NCBI RefSeq assembly: GCF_029962835.1
Contig: NC_080577.1
Location: 31,974,501-32,038,500, forward strand
Direction of reading: 5' to 3'
Source: Magnolia sinica
Taxonomy: Eukaryota; Streptophyta; Magnoliopsida; Magnoliales; Magnoliaceae
DNA: 64,000 bases
Position 1 is the first letter of the stretch. Each line of letters starts with the position of its first letter. Both the position numbers and the translations under genes were made by a program. Under the pieces are notes generated by a model that had not been told where the DNA came from, made no database searches, and saw nothing but the letters and a program-made list of their open reading frames with translations. Below are positions 1 through 10,802 of this stretch, one piece after another.

Positions 1-666
1 TGGGTAGGCGAGTCTGAAGTGGGAGAGGCACAACTTATCCTTTGCCTATTTGCCTCCTGGCGGTAAAGATTCTAACAAATTGAGGCCTGTGAGATTAATA
101 CACTGTGATGGCAAGTCGAGAAGCAATATTGAATCGCAAAAGCATGCACACGAGAATGCAGTATTTACATGGTTCACCACAGGTCATGACGTGCGAGTTT
201 GTCAATTGCTTGGTGGAGACGATGATCGAGGAGTTTTGACTGTGGATAAGTAGAGAAGCAAACTCTCATGGAATGGCTTTAGGCCTACTGTGTTTCCAAA
301 AGTTTACATTAATGTATTGGGTCATTCCCCCTAGTAACGTGGTAGCCCAAGCCCAAGCACTAGAAACTGATCTCTCGAAAATGAACTGAAGACGTGTACT
401 AGGAAAGTTGGGGGATTCAGGGCTGTGCTCCATCTACATCACGTCCACAATTTGGATGGTCCAGAATTGGCGTGCTTAGGCGCCACACCTGCACAGGGGT
501 TGAGTTGTTGCACCCAAGTGAGCTGCAGATTGCTTGATAGCACTTGAACCAATATATTACACATCCCATCCTGAGCACTCTTAGAATCTCGATGTTATCA
601 GAGGCGGTATTATTTCACTTATATTTCATTGATCATGTGTACTGTTTGATTTTTTTCTTTTGTCAG
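1..666. other. Probable intron / upstream part of the ADF gene
   Basis: No coding exon is recognisable here. The stretch ends in a pyrimidine-rich tract and TGTCAG at 661-666, a good plant 3' splice site, so at least its right part is probably the last intron of the ADF gene. The preceding ADF exon, which should encode most of the actin-binding domain, is not present in these 666 bases. It must lie left of the window, or the gene is truncated. Confidence 0.5.
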
Positions 667-817
667 GTCTCCATCCATCTCCCGAATCCGAGCCAAGATG
701 CTGTATGCCACGTCCAAGGAAAGGTTCCGACGGGAGCTTGATGGCATCCATTACGAGATACAGGCCACTGATCCCACGGAGATGGAATTGGATGTGATTA
801 GAGACCGTGCGAACTAA
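667..817 (+). CDS. Actin-depolymerizing factor (ADF/cofilin), last exon
   Basis: ADF/cofilin proteins bind G- and F-actin, sever filaments and speed depolymerization in the cytoplasm. The exon encodes the C-terminal 49 residues, starting with [20 protein letters not shown], and ends at TAA (815-817). The motifs KMLYA(T/S)[12 protein letters not shown] and the close [10 protein letters not shown] match the C-terminal actin-binding helix and tail of plant ADFs. The first base (G667) would complete a tryptophan codon split by the intron, as expected before SPD/SPS in this family. A TGTCAG acceptor lies directly upstream and a poly(A) signal about 140 bases downstream. The frame has no damage, so it may be a live gene; earlier exons are outside the window, and a retained gene fragment cannot be excluded. 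Family call is by motif recognition; the specific ADF member cannot be named. Confidence 0.85.
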
Positions 818-1100
818 GCGAGGCTCTCACAAAGAAGGATTTCATGTGATCAGGAGCAGAATTTGCACAACTATTAGGGACTGCTTTGGGTTTGGATTAG
901 TAGCTGATAATGTGCAATATCTTATTCCTCACTGGACATATATGTATTAGCATTAAAAATAAATAAATAAATCAACATCTGACAGAAGGCTGATGGGATG
1001 GCCCACTTGTTTCAGTGGGCCTCTCCACTGTTATGATGCTTCTACAGGTGTGGTCGGGGTTTGGTCTTTATATGGAATTGACTGTCTATGTGCTACCATG
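818..1100 (+). other. ADF 3' untranslated region and flank
   Basis: Non-coding sequence after the ADF stop codon. An A-rich run with overlapping AATAAA motifs at 958-970 is a plausible polyadenylation signal. Beyond about 1000 the sequence takes on the GTGGGCC-rich character of the dispersed repeats. Confidence 0.5.
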
Positions 1101-1191
1101 ACACTGGTTGGAATATATATAAATATTTATATTACTGGGAGACTCTCTCTCTCACACTAGTTGGAATATATATAAATATTTATATTACTGG

Positions 1192-1229
<38 letters not shown>
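1101..1229. repeat. ~53-bp tandem duplication plus (CT)n microsatellite
   Basis: The AT-rich segment TTGGAATATATATAAATATT and its flanks occur twice (from about 1101 and about 1154), each followed by a CT run. The second run expands to (TC)n at 1195-1229, about 17 dinucleotides. Confidence 0.85.
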
Positions 1230-1230
<1 letters not shown>

Positions 1231-1522
1231 GTTTGTGGTGTATATACAGGGAAAAAAGAAAATAAAAAAAAAAAGCAAATCCAGTGTCTATTGTTCTCCA
1301 TGACAACATATCAGCTACCGGCAAGGTACCACTGACTTGACTTTTGGTAGAGTACAATTTGTTAGCTTCATGCTGACGTGCTACGGGTCCCATGAAATTG
1401 AGAGCTTGATTTCTCATGGGACGCGGATTCGCTACTGACAAGTGACACCGTCAGTGCCCCGTTTCAGATCCAAATAAACGCTCTCATCAGCTAATGGCGG
1501 GGCGTGGATTGGCTACCACATC
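1230..1522. other. No gene seen
   Basis: A purine-rich run (about 1250-1275) follows the CT tract, then plain intergenic sequence. Short open frames overlap the microsatellite and have no recognisable domain. Confidence 0.6.
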
Positions 1523-1936
1523 GTCCATCCATTTGGAGAGATCATTTTAAGGCACGAGCCAAAGAACGAGGCAGATCCAAAGCTTGAGTGGGCCCCACCA
1601 GGAAAAAACATTTTAGGGCATGAGGTAGATCCAAAGCTCAAGTGGACTACATCAGTAAAAAGATGTGGGGATTGAAAGCCTACCATTAAAAATTTCTTGC
1701 AGGGCTGCAGAAGTTTTTTTTTATTATCAGGCTGATATTTGTATTTTTCCCTTCATCCATGTTTTTATTAACTTATGAACAGATTAGATCTCAAATAAAC
1801 ATCACGGTAAACCCTAGGAAGGTTTCAACGGTGGGTGTCACTGTCTCCGCTGTTTTCTATGGTGGGGTCCACTGAGCTTTGGATCTGCCTCATTCTTTAG
1901 CTCAGGCACTGAAATGATTTCTCCAAATGGATGGAC
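1523..1936. mobile_element. Foldback (long inverted repeat) non-autonomous element
   Basis: The left arm, starting GTCCATCCATTTGGAGAGAT, is the imperfect reverse complement of the right arm ending at 1936. Both arms include the GGCAGATCCAAAGCT block. The centre carries the dispersed-repeat phrases 'aaacatcacggtaaaccc' and 'ggtttcaacggtgggtgtca'. It has no coding capacity. It belongs to the same broad class as the other inverted-repeat elements in the window; superfamily not determined. Confidence 0.65.
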
Positions 1937-2470
1937 AGTTTGGATACAACACATACAGCATGGTTCATGGTGGGGCCTGTCATTTTCACGGTGGAGCCCA
2001 CAGAATTTGGTGGCGGCACTTCAGTAGAGAAACCGTAACTGGCTACTCAACTCGTCGGCAGCTACGCCCAGATCCATAGCTCAACTGGCAGACTGGGTGG
2101 AGATACGTCGTTTCAACACTTGAGGTCTTGGTATGCACATGGGTGTGTACTACCCCCCCCCCCCCCCAAAAAAAAAAAAAACTCCTCGGCAGCTAATCCG
2201 CATCCTTTCTCATGGTGGGGCCTGTCATTTTCACGCCTGCGACTTTGTACCGAAGCGGTACGTCGAGAGGAAAGATGGCATGGTACCACTGGTTGTAGGT
2301 GACGGCTTCTATCTCTATTTCTCTTATCTAATAATTTGTATGCCTACTGATACGTACGCAGGTACGAATATACTAGTTATACGGGTCTTTTTATCAAGCT
2401 TTTAAATCGGCTCATCCCAGCGGATTGCCAGTGACCTGGGCACATATATTCACAAAGCCACTCCTTCCCT
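1937..2470. other. Intergenic, no gene; homopolymer junction
   Basis: Contains a poly(C) run joined to a poly(A) run at about 2152-2180, which opens artefactual short frames. Further dispersed GTGGGGCC(T/C) phrases are present. Nothing else is recognised. Confidence 0.6.
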
Positions 2471-2820
2471 CTGTTTTGAAAGACTACAGTAGGGCAGGAT
2501 TCTAAAAATTAGATAGATCCGAAACTCATATGGGCCATACCACACAAAACAGTGGGGATTGAACGCTGCCGATGACAGACGTTCTCTCTATCAGGATGAT
2601 ATATATTCTCACAGTTTATCTGAATAGTGGTTTGGGTGGTGTATAAACATCATGGTCAGCTCCGGAAGGTTTCAACAGTGGATGTTGCTGTACTCACTGT
2701 TTTTTTGGTGTGGCCCACTCGAGTTTTGTATCTTCTCACCGTGTTTTTGGTGCGGACCACTTGAGTTTTGAATCTACTTGATTTTTAGAATCAAGTCCTA
2801 TTTGTAGTCTTTCAAAACAG
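2471..2820. mobile_element. Short foldback element, ~350 bp
   Basis: The left arm begins CTGTTTTGAAAGACTACAGT and the right arm ends in its near-perfect reverse complement (CTTTCAAAACAG, ending 2820). The inner arms also match around 'gattctaaaaatta' and 'tgatttttagaatc'. The centre repeats the 'aaacatcatggtcagc' and 'ggtttcaacagtgg' phrases of this repeat class. Non-coding MITE-like element; clear target duplications were not found. Confidence 0.7.
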
Positions 2821-2902
2821 ATGTACGAAGTGAATATTCCATGGGCAGATTAATAAACCCCACACAGCCCCTGACAGACATCTACAGGGCGCAACATCAC
2901 CC

Positions 2903-4250
2903 CTAGAACGATCCATGTGGGTAATACCCTGACTGTAGGGGCCACCTTGATGTATGCATTGTATATCCACGCCGTCCATCTGCTTTTCCCCTAAACCGTA
3001 GAAGATACAAATTTCAGGTGGACCACACCACAGGTAACGGTGGTTGTTGGCCATTAAAAACCTTTGTGGGCCACAAAAGTTTTGGATCAAGCTGATTTTT
3101 GTTTTTGACATTCGTCCAAGTCCATGTGACCTTATCAAAGGTTGGATGGCCAATAAACATTACGGTGGATGCTAGTAAGTTTTTAATAGTGTAAGCCTTC
3201 AATGACCACCGTTTCATTTGGTGTGGCCCACTTGAAATTTATATCTGTTCTTTTTTGGGATCATATCTTAAAATAAGCTGGAAAAACAGATAAGTGGTGT
3301 CATATATAATGAATACAATGAGGTGGGCCACCCAAATGGACGTGGGGTGTGGCATACAAATGCAGGATGTAGACATTTTATGTGGTGGACCCCCCAAATG
3401 GACGTTAAATCTGGGTAAAGGGATGATTTTCCTGTAACGGCGCTTATTTCCTGTCCCTGTTCCCATTTTAAGAGGACATGAGCTCATTATGGTGGGCCCT
3501 CTAGACCAGAAATCCAGATCTTGTAAAAGTCTGTCATGTGTTATGTGCCTCCACGAGAATCACATGTGAACTGAACTGTGTGTCGAAGTTCCATTGAACT
3601 AACTTGCGTGGGCCCCACATGATCAGAGCCGTAGGGTTTTATCATCTCTACGCCCACCCCATTTCTTCTCCTCGTGGGAATACGACGGTCCAACTTTCTA
3701 CTTATTTCTTATCATAAACTGACAGAGCTAGCTTGAACCGCGGAGGAACGTGGGGGATCTCACTTGCGCTTGCTGAGTGGTACGTGGGAAACACATGCAC
3801 TGGATCCTCACTGTCCATCAGGTGTGTTACCATTTTTTCACTGTGAATTCTAAAAATCAGTCTACTCAAAAAATTAGGTGGGCCACACCATAAGGAACTG
3901 TGTAAAATCATGACTAAAAATTTTAAATTCACGTAGTGTGGCCCACATAATATTGGAATGTACTGATTTTCGGGAAATCCATTCATCCTGGTGTGTCACA
4001 TCAGATGAGTAGATTGAATGGAATTTGGACACCATGGTAGATCCCACACACAATGTGGGTGGTTTTAATGGTGGGAATTTTCCGTCTTGACTTCTTCCAT
4101 GGTGTAGCCTACCTTATTATTGAATCGATCTGATTTTTGGTTACCAGTCCAAACAAATAGTGGCTCACTAGATGGACGGGGTGGATCTCATCCAAATGAA
4201 GCCGTTACGTCCACGTCAGCGAAAATCACTCTCCTCGACAAAATAAGGCA
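2903..4250. other. Non-coding dispersed-repeat sequence at the start of each unit
   Basis: Several MITE-like fragments with phrases such as 'ttggatggccaataaacatt' and 'gtggcccacttgaaattt', plus less repetitive sequence at about 3420-3800. Counterparts are at about 25570-26914 and 48441-49789. Short minus-strand frames here have no family resemblance and are not kept as frames in all three copies. Confidence 0.6.
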
Positions 4251-4787
4251 GACGCGGATTTCCTGCGAAAGCCTTTCGCAGGAAGTTCCAGCGCAAGGAT
4301 GCTGGGTGGGGCCCACTACAATATATGTGAGAAATCCATTCCGTCCATCCGTTTTGAGATCTCATTTTAGGGCGTGTGACAAAAAATGAGGCGGATAAAA
4401 AAACTCAAGTGGATCACGCGAGAGGGAAAATTAGGGAAAGAAATTTCTGCCGTTGAAATCTTTCCAGTCTCCACCTTGATGTTTATATGTTATCTAAACC
4501 GTTTATAAGGTCATTGTCAATGGGATTAAGTGAAAAAACCAAAAATATAGACTGATACAATAACTTTTTGGGCATAAGAATGCTTCAACGGTGCTCACTG
4601 AATGATCACTGTTTCCTCTCGTGTGTCCCACTTTAGTTCTATATACACTAATTTTTTATCTCAAGTCCTTAAATGATCTCGAAAAACGGATGGACAGATT
4701 GGATTTATCAAAAACATGTCGGTGGGCCCCACCCAGCATCCTTGCGCAGGAGCTTCCTGCGAAAAGCTTTCGCAGGAAATCCGCGTC
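4251..4787. mobile_element. Foldback element with ~100+ bp inverted arms (unit A)
   Basis: Begins GACGCGGATTTCCTGCGAAA and ends with the inverse, TTTCGCAGGAAATCCGCGTC. The arms contain a smaller hairpin (CCTGCGAAAGCC/TTTCGCAGG) followed by GGATGCTGGGTGGGGCCCAC and 'tccgtccatccgtttt', all inverted at the other end. No coding capacity. Long termini of this type suggest a Mutator-like or foldback MITE, but a clear 9-bp target duplication was not seen. Confidence 0.7.
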
Positions 4788-5651
4788 CGATGAAAAAAGG
4801 TTGCGAGTGGACAGCTCAGCTAAACTCGCTGCCACTGGGCCCACGTACGCTCACGGCGCAAGCTAGAGATAGTGGAATATCTGCCTCTTTTCTCGAAGGG
4901 AGTAATTCAATTGCTGGGTCTGGAAAAACGAGATTAAAGATCTCGATACGTTAATTTTTATCAAGGACACGCGGCGCAAGTTAGACAAGAGCCTATTGGG
5001 GAGCGAAAAAGATCCACGGGGGACAAAAACCCTCAATGCGTCACAGCTGTCCACATAATATTTATAGAAAACCTTTCAATTCAATGCAATTCCAGTATCA
5101 ATAGAAAGTCTCGAGTCCAATTGCAGTGCTATGGTCCACCTAGTGGATAACTTCCAACGTATTAAGTGCATATGACATCAAACCTTTTTAATATGTTGGT
5201 CCCACCATGAGGTTCACCTAGAGCAAAAATCAGCCAAATCTCTAGGAATTGATAGATAACAAAAACATGTGTGGTCCACTGGATTAATGGATATGGCTGG
5301 TCTTTTCACAAGATGATTCTCTTGATAAGGTGAACCTACTAGATGGGTTGAATGTCATACACACATAAAAGATTGGACCCATCACTTAGTACTTGATTAG
5401 TATGTAATTTTAATCTGGTACCCTTTTTAAAATTTATAAGATTTTTAATATATGATATTTTAAGAAAACGCTTTCATCCCACCCCTTTTAAAACTGTTTC
5501 CCTTGGCGTGGACCACCTAATTCATGGATTGTTCTGATTTTTAGACCCCAGGACTAAATTTTTGTATGACATCTAATGGTTGAGTGAATTTCACGTGGTG
5601 AGCCCCATAAAAAATAATAGTGGATGACTCTCTTTCAACTATTTCATTTGG
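4788..5651. other. Non-coding linker before element 1
   Basis: About 860 bases with no recognised gene. The first half (about 4800-5150) lacks the usual GTGGGCC phrases and reads like unique sequence; it contains an AT-rich 'aatatttatagaaaacc' stretch at about 5057, but no transcript can be inferred. The second half returns to dispersed-repeat phrases ('ggcatctaatggttgagtga'-type). Counterparts are at 27451-28306 and, split by the LTR, 50325-53288. Confidence 0.5.
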
Positions 5652-5656
5652 TGTGG

Positions 5657-8600
5657 TGTCATGCCCCAGACTTGGTAATCGGACTCACAAGGAACCTGAT
5701 AGCCGGTTCTGGCCGCAACAGCCTCCGTAATACCCCATTCTCGGCTCCTGAGGCAGGTTCCAATCCTGGGATCCTACAGGGAGGATTTTCATAACAGTAT
5801 AATCATTTTAATACGAGCATACCCAATATCAAAGCAAGTATATCTGAGAATAACAAAAGGCACACATCACAAAATCCACTAAGAATTTAAACGGTTACAA
5901 GTTTGCATCAAGCCTAAAAGGACATACATCAGATAATAAGAAAAGAGAGAGAAATCGGAAACACTGAAGTCCTCAAGCTCAACTCTACTCCACGCTCTGC
6001 CTCTACGACGCCTGTCTAGGATCACCTGCACGCATTAATCGTGCATAAGCTTATAGAAGCTTACAGGGTGATGAAAGTGTATGTCAATAGTGCACAGAAG
6101 AATAGCAGGAGGTACAAGAAAAGAACATGCTCAATAAGAATATCACTAGCCTTACCAAGGCTTATCATAAATACCATGCAATGAGTACTGGACGCCATAT
6201 CAAGGTAATGCATGAAGGGGCTTACACAGCCAATGCTAATTCGATGCAAGTAATGCCAGTACTCATATCTAAACCGCATATCAAGTACATTTCCAATCAT
6301 AAGGAAATCACCGGGGTCCAATACACTACTGAATGATTGCCGCTCTACAGACCTCACACAGTCAAACGAGCGTAAGAGACCTCACTACCTGCCTATGGAC
6401 AGCCAATCACTAACAAGGCCCGACGGTAGCGGACCCATTTCGAGCTGGTCGAACTCAGCGCAGCAATGCCTCCTCACACCAGGTAGGTAAGGCCATACCC
6501 CTATCCAACCGACTACATGAAAGTGGGAGTCATGGCCTAACGGTATAAGGCCCTCGTGCGCTCATATATTCCACCCGGTCACGGTGTTGGAGTAGATCCT
6601 TGGTACCATGGAAGTTTTGAAATTTTCACCCACGAGCATCCTATGCACCCGGTATACTCAAATAATATTTTCGGTATCCACACATATGACCATCTATGAA
6701 TGTCCCTATGGAGGCAAGGCCCTGATGAAGTAATGGCGGTATCATCATGAAATGCGATGGCAATGCATGAGTCACACACACAAATCATGCATTAGCCGCA
6801 AGTACACAATGTGCACGAGGGGAGAAACTCCATCTCTCAATGACCACCACACAATTCAATCAACCCATACAGATGATGCATATGGGTCACGAAATGTAAG
6901 TGGGCTACCTCTGGAAATAATGGAATCCTGCATCCTAAGGAGGGTCAAATTCTAGGCACGTAGATAGGTATTCTAAGAAGAAGAGAAATCCTCTAGTGGG
7001 GGCCCAGTAATTTGGGATGACCCACATGCTAAGAGAGAGCCATAACCTTAAAGAGGAATGGTCCTAGCCAACCCAAGGTGGGCTTTTAACCACCTATAAA
7101 GGCCTCTATGGGCCTACCTTAGGGCCACTAAGGAGGACATCGAACCTCAACTGGGTCCCAAAAAGGTTGCCCGCTACGCATATGATAAGAGATCTAAAGT
7201 GTAAGTAATGTATAGTCTAGTGGGCCATACCCCAAGCCCAAATCATAGGCCATGAAGTGGGCCCTCAGGTGAAGTTTGGGCCTAACCATAAGGATCATAG
7301 GTTCACTCATTGTGGTGGGCCCAATGGACAACTAATTTTCCTAATATATGGAAAATCCTTATATTTAACATGAGTAAGTTGGGCCTCACATCTCGGCCCA
7401 AGTATGGATTTATTATAATGGGCAAGCAAGAGCCTCACATCTCGGCCCAAGTATGGATTTCTTATAATGGGCAAGGAAGGGCCCAACTACTTGAGTATTT
7501 GGCCCATACGACCCATCATAATGGCGAGGTAAATATAGGACCCAAGGGCCTAACGGGTCTATCAAAAGTTTCAGCCCAACCAAGGCTATAAGGCCCATTA
7601 ACTAAAAGACTAGCCCGAGAAGAATCCAATTGGAATGGGCCTTTAATCATGCACTAATTAAGCCCAAAAATAAAATTAAAATTATAAGATAACTGACTTA
7701 AATCTTCCCTAAATCTAGTGGGCCATACTGCCCCAAAACAGACATTTATGGGGTGGCAACATTGGGCCCATTGCTGAATTTCCAGCCCACCCGCTTTCTG
7801 GGTTTGTTGGGGTCCAACAAATAAATTGATTTATAGTTATTAGTTTCTGATGACCCATAGACATCACTATGGGTCTCACCAGATGAGAGGGGAATGCATA
7901 ACACACACTAGAAGTGGGCCATGCTATTGGAATACAGGCCCAACAACAGCCCAAGGTAGGGGCGTCCCATGGTGGTTAGTCCTACGGGCCTGGGTATTTG
8001 GCTCAAAACTGACCTAAATTATAGACATCACCACGGTCAGTACAGGAGCCCGTTGGCCCTGAAAATTTTCAGGATGGTCCTTCCATGGGTGGACCACACT
8101 TCTACAAAATTTCACGATTTTTGGATAACTAGAAGTATTTTAATTAATTTAAATAAGACAGCCTGTCCAGAAAATCGGACAGAACTGGACGTCCCAATGT
8201 GGTGGGCTAGTCCAGCCCTTGCCACGGTGTACATAGGAATCCATTAGCCTAAAAATTGGTACGTGGGTCTCACCATAGGTGGAACACCTCTCTGTAAATT
8301 TTCATGATTTTAGGATACCCATAAGTATTTTAATTAATTTGAAGAATACAATCTGTATAAGGTGGAATATTACTGGGATATGACTGTACTGAATTTGGGC
8401 CATCCAATGGGTGGGTTCTGGGCCTCCAAAATTCCTGAAATTTGGACCCAAGGTCTCTCATCAAGCCTATAACAAGGTAGGACCCAAAAATATATCCCAC
8501 CTTCTTAAAAAGTATTTTTAAAACTTTGTTTTTCATGTGACTATGCTGCTAGACTGCATAACAAAAATTTCTGGCAATTCAGTATGTTGGCTCACCCTTT

Positions 8601-10052
8601 TGGATGCACAAATGGGGTCCATTGGCTTTAAAATTTTACAGGTAGGTCCTACCATGGGTGGGACACTACTCTGAAAAATTTAAAAATTTTTGGGAGAGTG
8701 AAAATATTTTATTTAACTCCTGCAATTTATAGACAGATAGGTATTCCTGAAGAAATCTACTGCTAAAAAAAATGTTGTTGGGAATGTGACTGTCCTTATG
8801 TTTGGGATCACATGGGGTGGACCTGGACCCATCAAAACCCTTGGAAAATTGGAAAAAACTGGAAAACAATTGGGGTCGACTAGGGTGGCCCACTTATTCC
8901 AAAAACTCAGGTAAAAATGCTCATTTCCAATTTATAGTGTTGCTGAACTGTTCAGAAATTTGTGGACAGTTAGCCCACTTTGGCCCATCCCATGGGTCTC
9001 AATCATGGGGAAATGGTGTGGGTCCCATTACACATCAAAGTGGGATCCATGCACTGTAAAATTCTCAAGAAAATTTGGGAGAAAATGACATGCAAACAGA
9101 TCTAAACATTAGCTCAAAAGTCATGTTCCAACTGGGTCTGAATTATGGACAGCAACATATGTTGTCCATATTTCGGCCCATATAAATAAATCCAAGGGTT
9201 TAATACCCTGATCCATCGAGTGGGGTCCACCTTGATGGGTTAGCAAAATTTCAGATCCATTAGTATATTAAATCTCCATGCAAAATCAAGTTTGGAGGCC
9301 ACACAACCCATGCATGCATGGTGGGCCTGGACGTCCAACAAGGTGGGCTTGGACGTCCCATCTCTCTGATGGATCTGAGATGTTGCTGACCTTCTTAGTG
9401 GGCCACACCATATCAGAAATAAATAGAAGAAAAAGGAGAGAAGGGAAGAGAGAAGGAAAAAGATCCGGCCATTGGTGGAAGGTCTCGCCACTAATGGACC
9501 TTCCATACTACAATCCATGCCATCCACATGTACATATGTTATATGCAAGCTATTATTCATCAAGAAAAGTTGCTGGAGGGTGAGAACACCTTTCCCTACT
9601 ATGCATGCAAAGACCTAAATGGCCTATGAGATACTAGAATGAAGAGAAGGTACATCATGGTGGGTCCATGGAGAATGACCCACTATGGAAGGAATGAGTA
9701 AGATCTAGGCCTATGGCCTCCATCATAGGAGCCATGTAGGATCTCCACCATGGATTGGTGGGTCCTACATGCTTCCATGCATGTAACAAAAGGAAAGGGA
9801 GAAAGGGAAGAAGAAGAAGAACCCACCTTAATAGATCCTACTCCAAAGTTACATCAATCTACTCTTCATGCTCCAAGGGACATGTTTCAATGGGTGAGAT
9901 GGATTGTTGAAGGTTAGATGGGAGGGGATTAGAGGGAGAAGGGGCTGGATAGAAGGCGAAGGTGGGGACATGTGGAGGTGTTGCTAGGAGAAGAGAGAGA
10001 AGAGAGAGAAGAGAGTAGAGAAAAATGAGAAGGAGAGAAGAGAAATTGCTAG

Positions 10053-10099
<47 letters not shown>

Positions 10100-10583
10100 C
10101 TCTCCTAGGATAGGTAAATCCATCATGAAACTAGGGTGATATAAACAATGCTCATAGACTCATAAGCTTGGGGTAGAGATGTGTAGTGTGTGGGTAGTGG
10201 GTGGTGTAGAAGATAGGGTTTAGGTAGTGTGTTGGAATTTGCATAAAAATGGGTGGCCATCTTGAAAAACGTGCCGTCCACACTAGGTGGGCCATATGAT
10301 CATGATCAAGGGTTAGAAATGAAAAACTTACATATTATGATTTACACGTCGGATGGACGCACAAGACGCGATATTAGAACCGCAACGACGAAGCAGACAA
10401 GATGGCATAGGTCTCGGCTCGATCTTAGTCGGGTCTACGTGACTGGACTCAAGGATGACCGCAAACACAATCCGAGGGTCGTGGGTCACCGAAATTCGAC
10501 CGGTAGGACTGCGGGACCACAAGAAATTAAATGCATACTCATACACACACATGCATATATGCGAACTCGGGTCGGGTCTTACA
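5657..10583. mobile_element. Element 1 (unit A): 4.9 kb coding-free TG...CA element, solo-LTR-like
   Basis: Starts TGTCATGCCCCAGACTTGG and ends CGGGTCGGGTCTTACA. It is flanked on both sides by TGTGG (5652-5656 and 10584-10588), a perfect 5-bp target duplication. TG...CA ends with a 5-bp duplication are the signature of LTR-retrotransposon integration. No gag/pol frame, primer-binding site or internal LTR pair was found across 4,927 bases. It may be an unusually long solo LTR or a large retrotransposon derivative. Related to element 2 (14328-19168) through shared blocks near the left end (CACCTGCACGCAT...CGTGCATAAGCTTATAGA), the middle (GCGGACCCATT..CGAGCTGGTC) and the last ~200 bases. Confidence 0.75.
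10056..10095. repeat. (GA)n microsatellite in element 1, unit A
   Basis: Pure GA run of about 40 bases inside a purine-rich stretch (about 9780-10100). Homologous runs are 46 bases at 32643-32688 and 48 bases at 57639-57686. Confidence 0.95.
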
Positions 10584-10802
10584 TGTGGTATATCTAAATC
10601 AGAGGTTATCCTAGTTTTCTGGCTGTAGATCTAACATGAGATTACACATCTAATGGTCAGAGTAGATTTCATCTAATATGTCAAGGTGGGCTAGCTAAAA
10701 ATCTGCATGGTATCACCCTCACAATTGTTTGAAGAGATTTTTGCTTGTATATTATTATTATTATTTTTAAGATACAAGTGGACCACACGGATTGGATATA
10801 AC

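Noticed and set aside
2120..2405. Two overlapping + strand open frames after the poly(C)/poly(A) run
   Set aside because: They arise from homopolymers and have no known domain or conserved composition.
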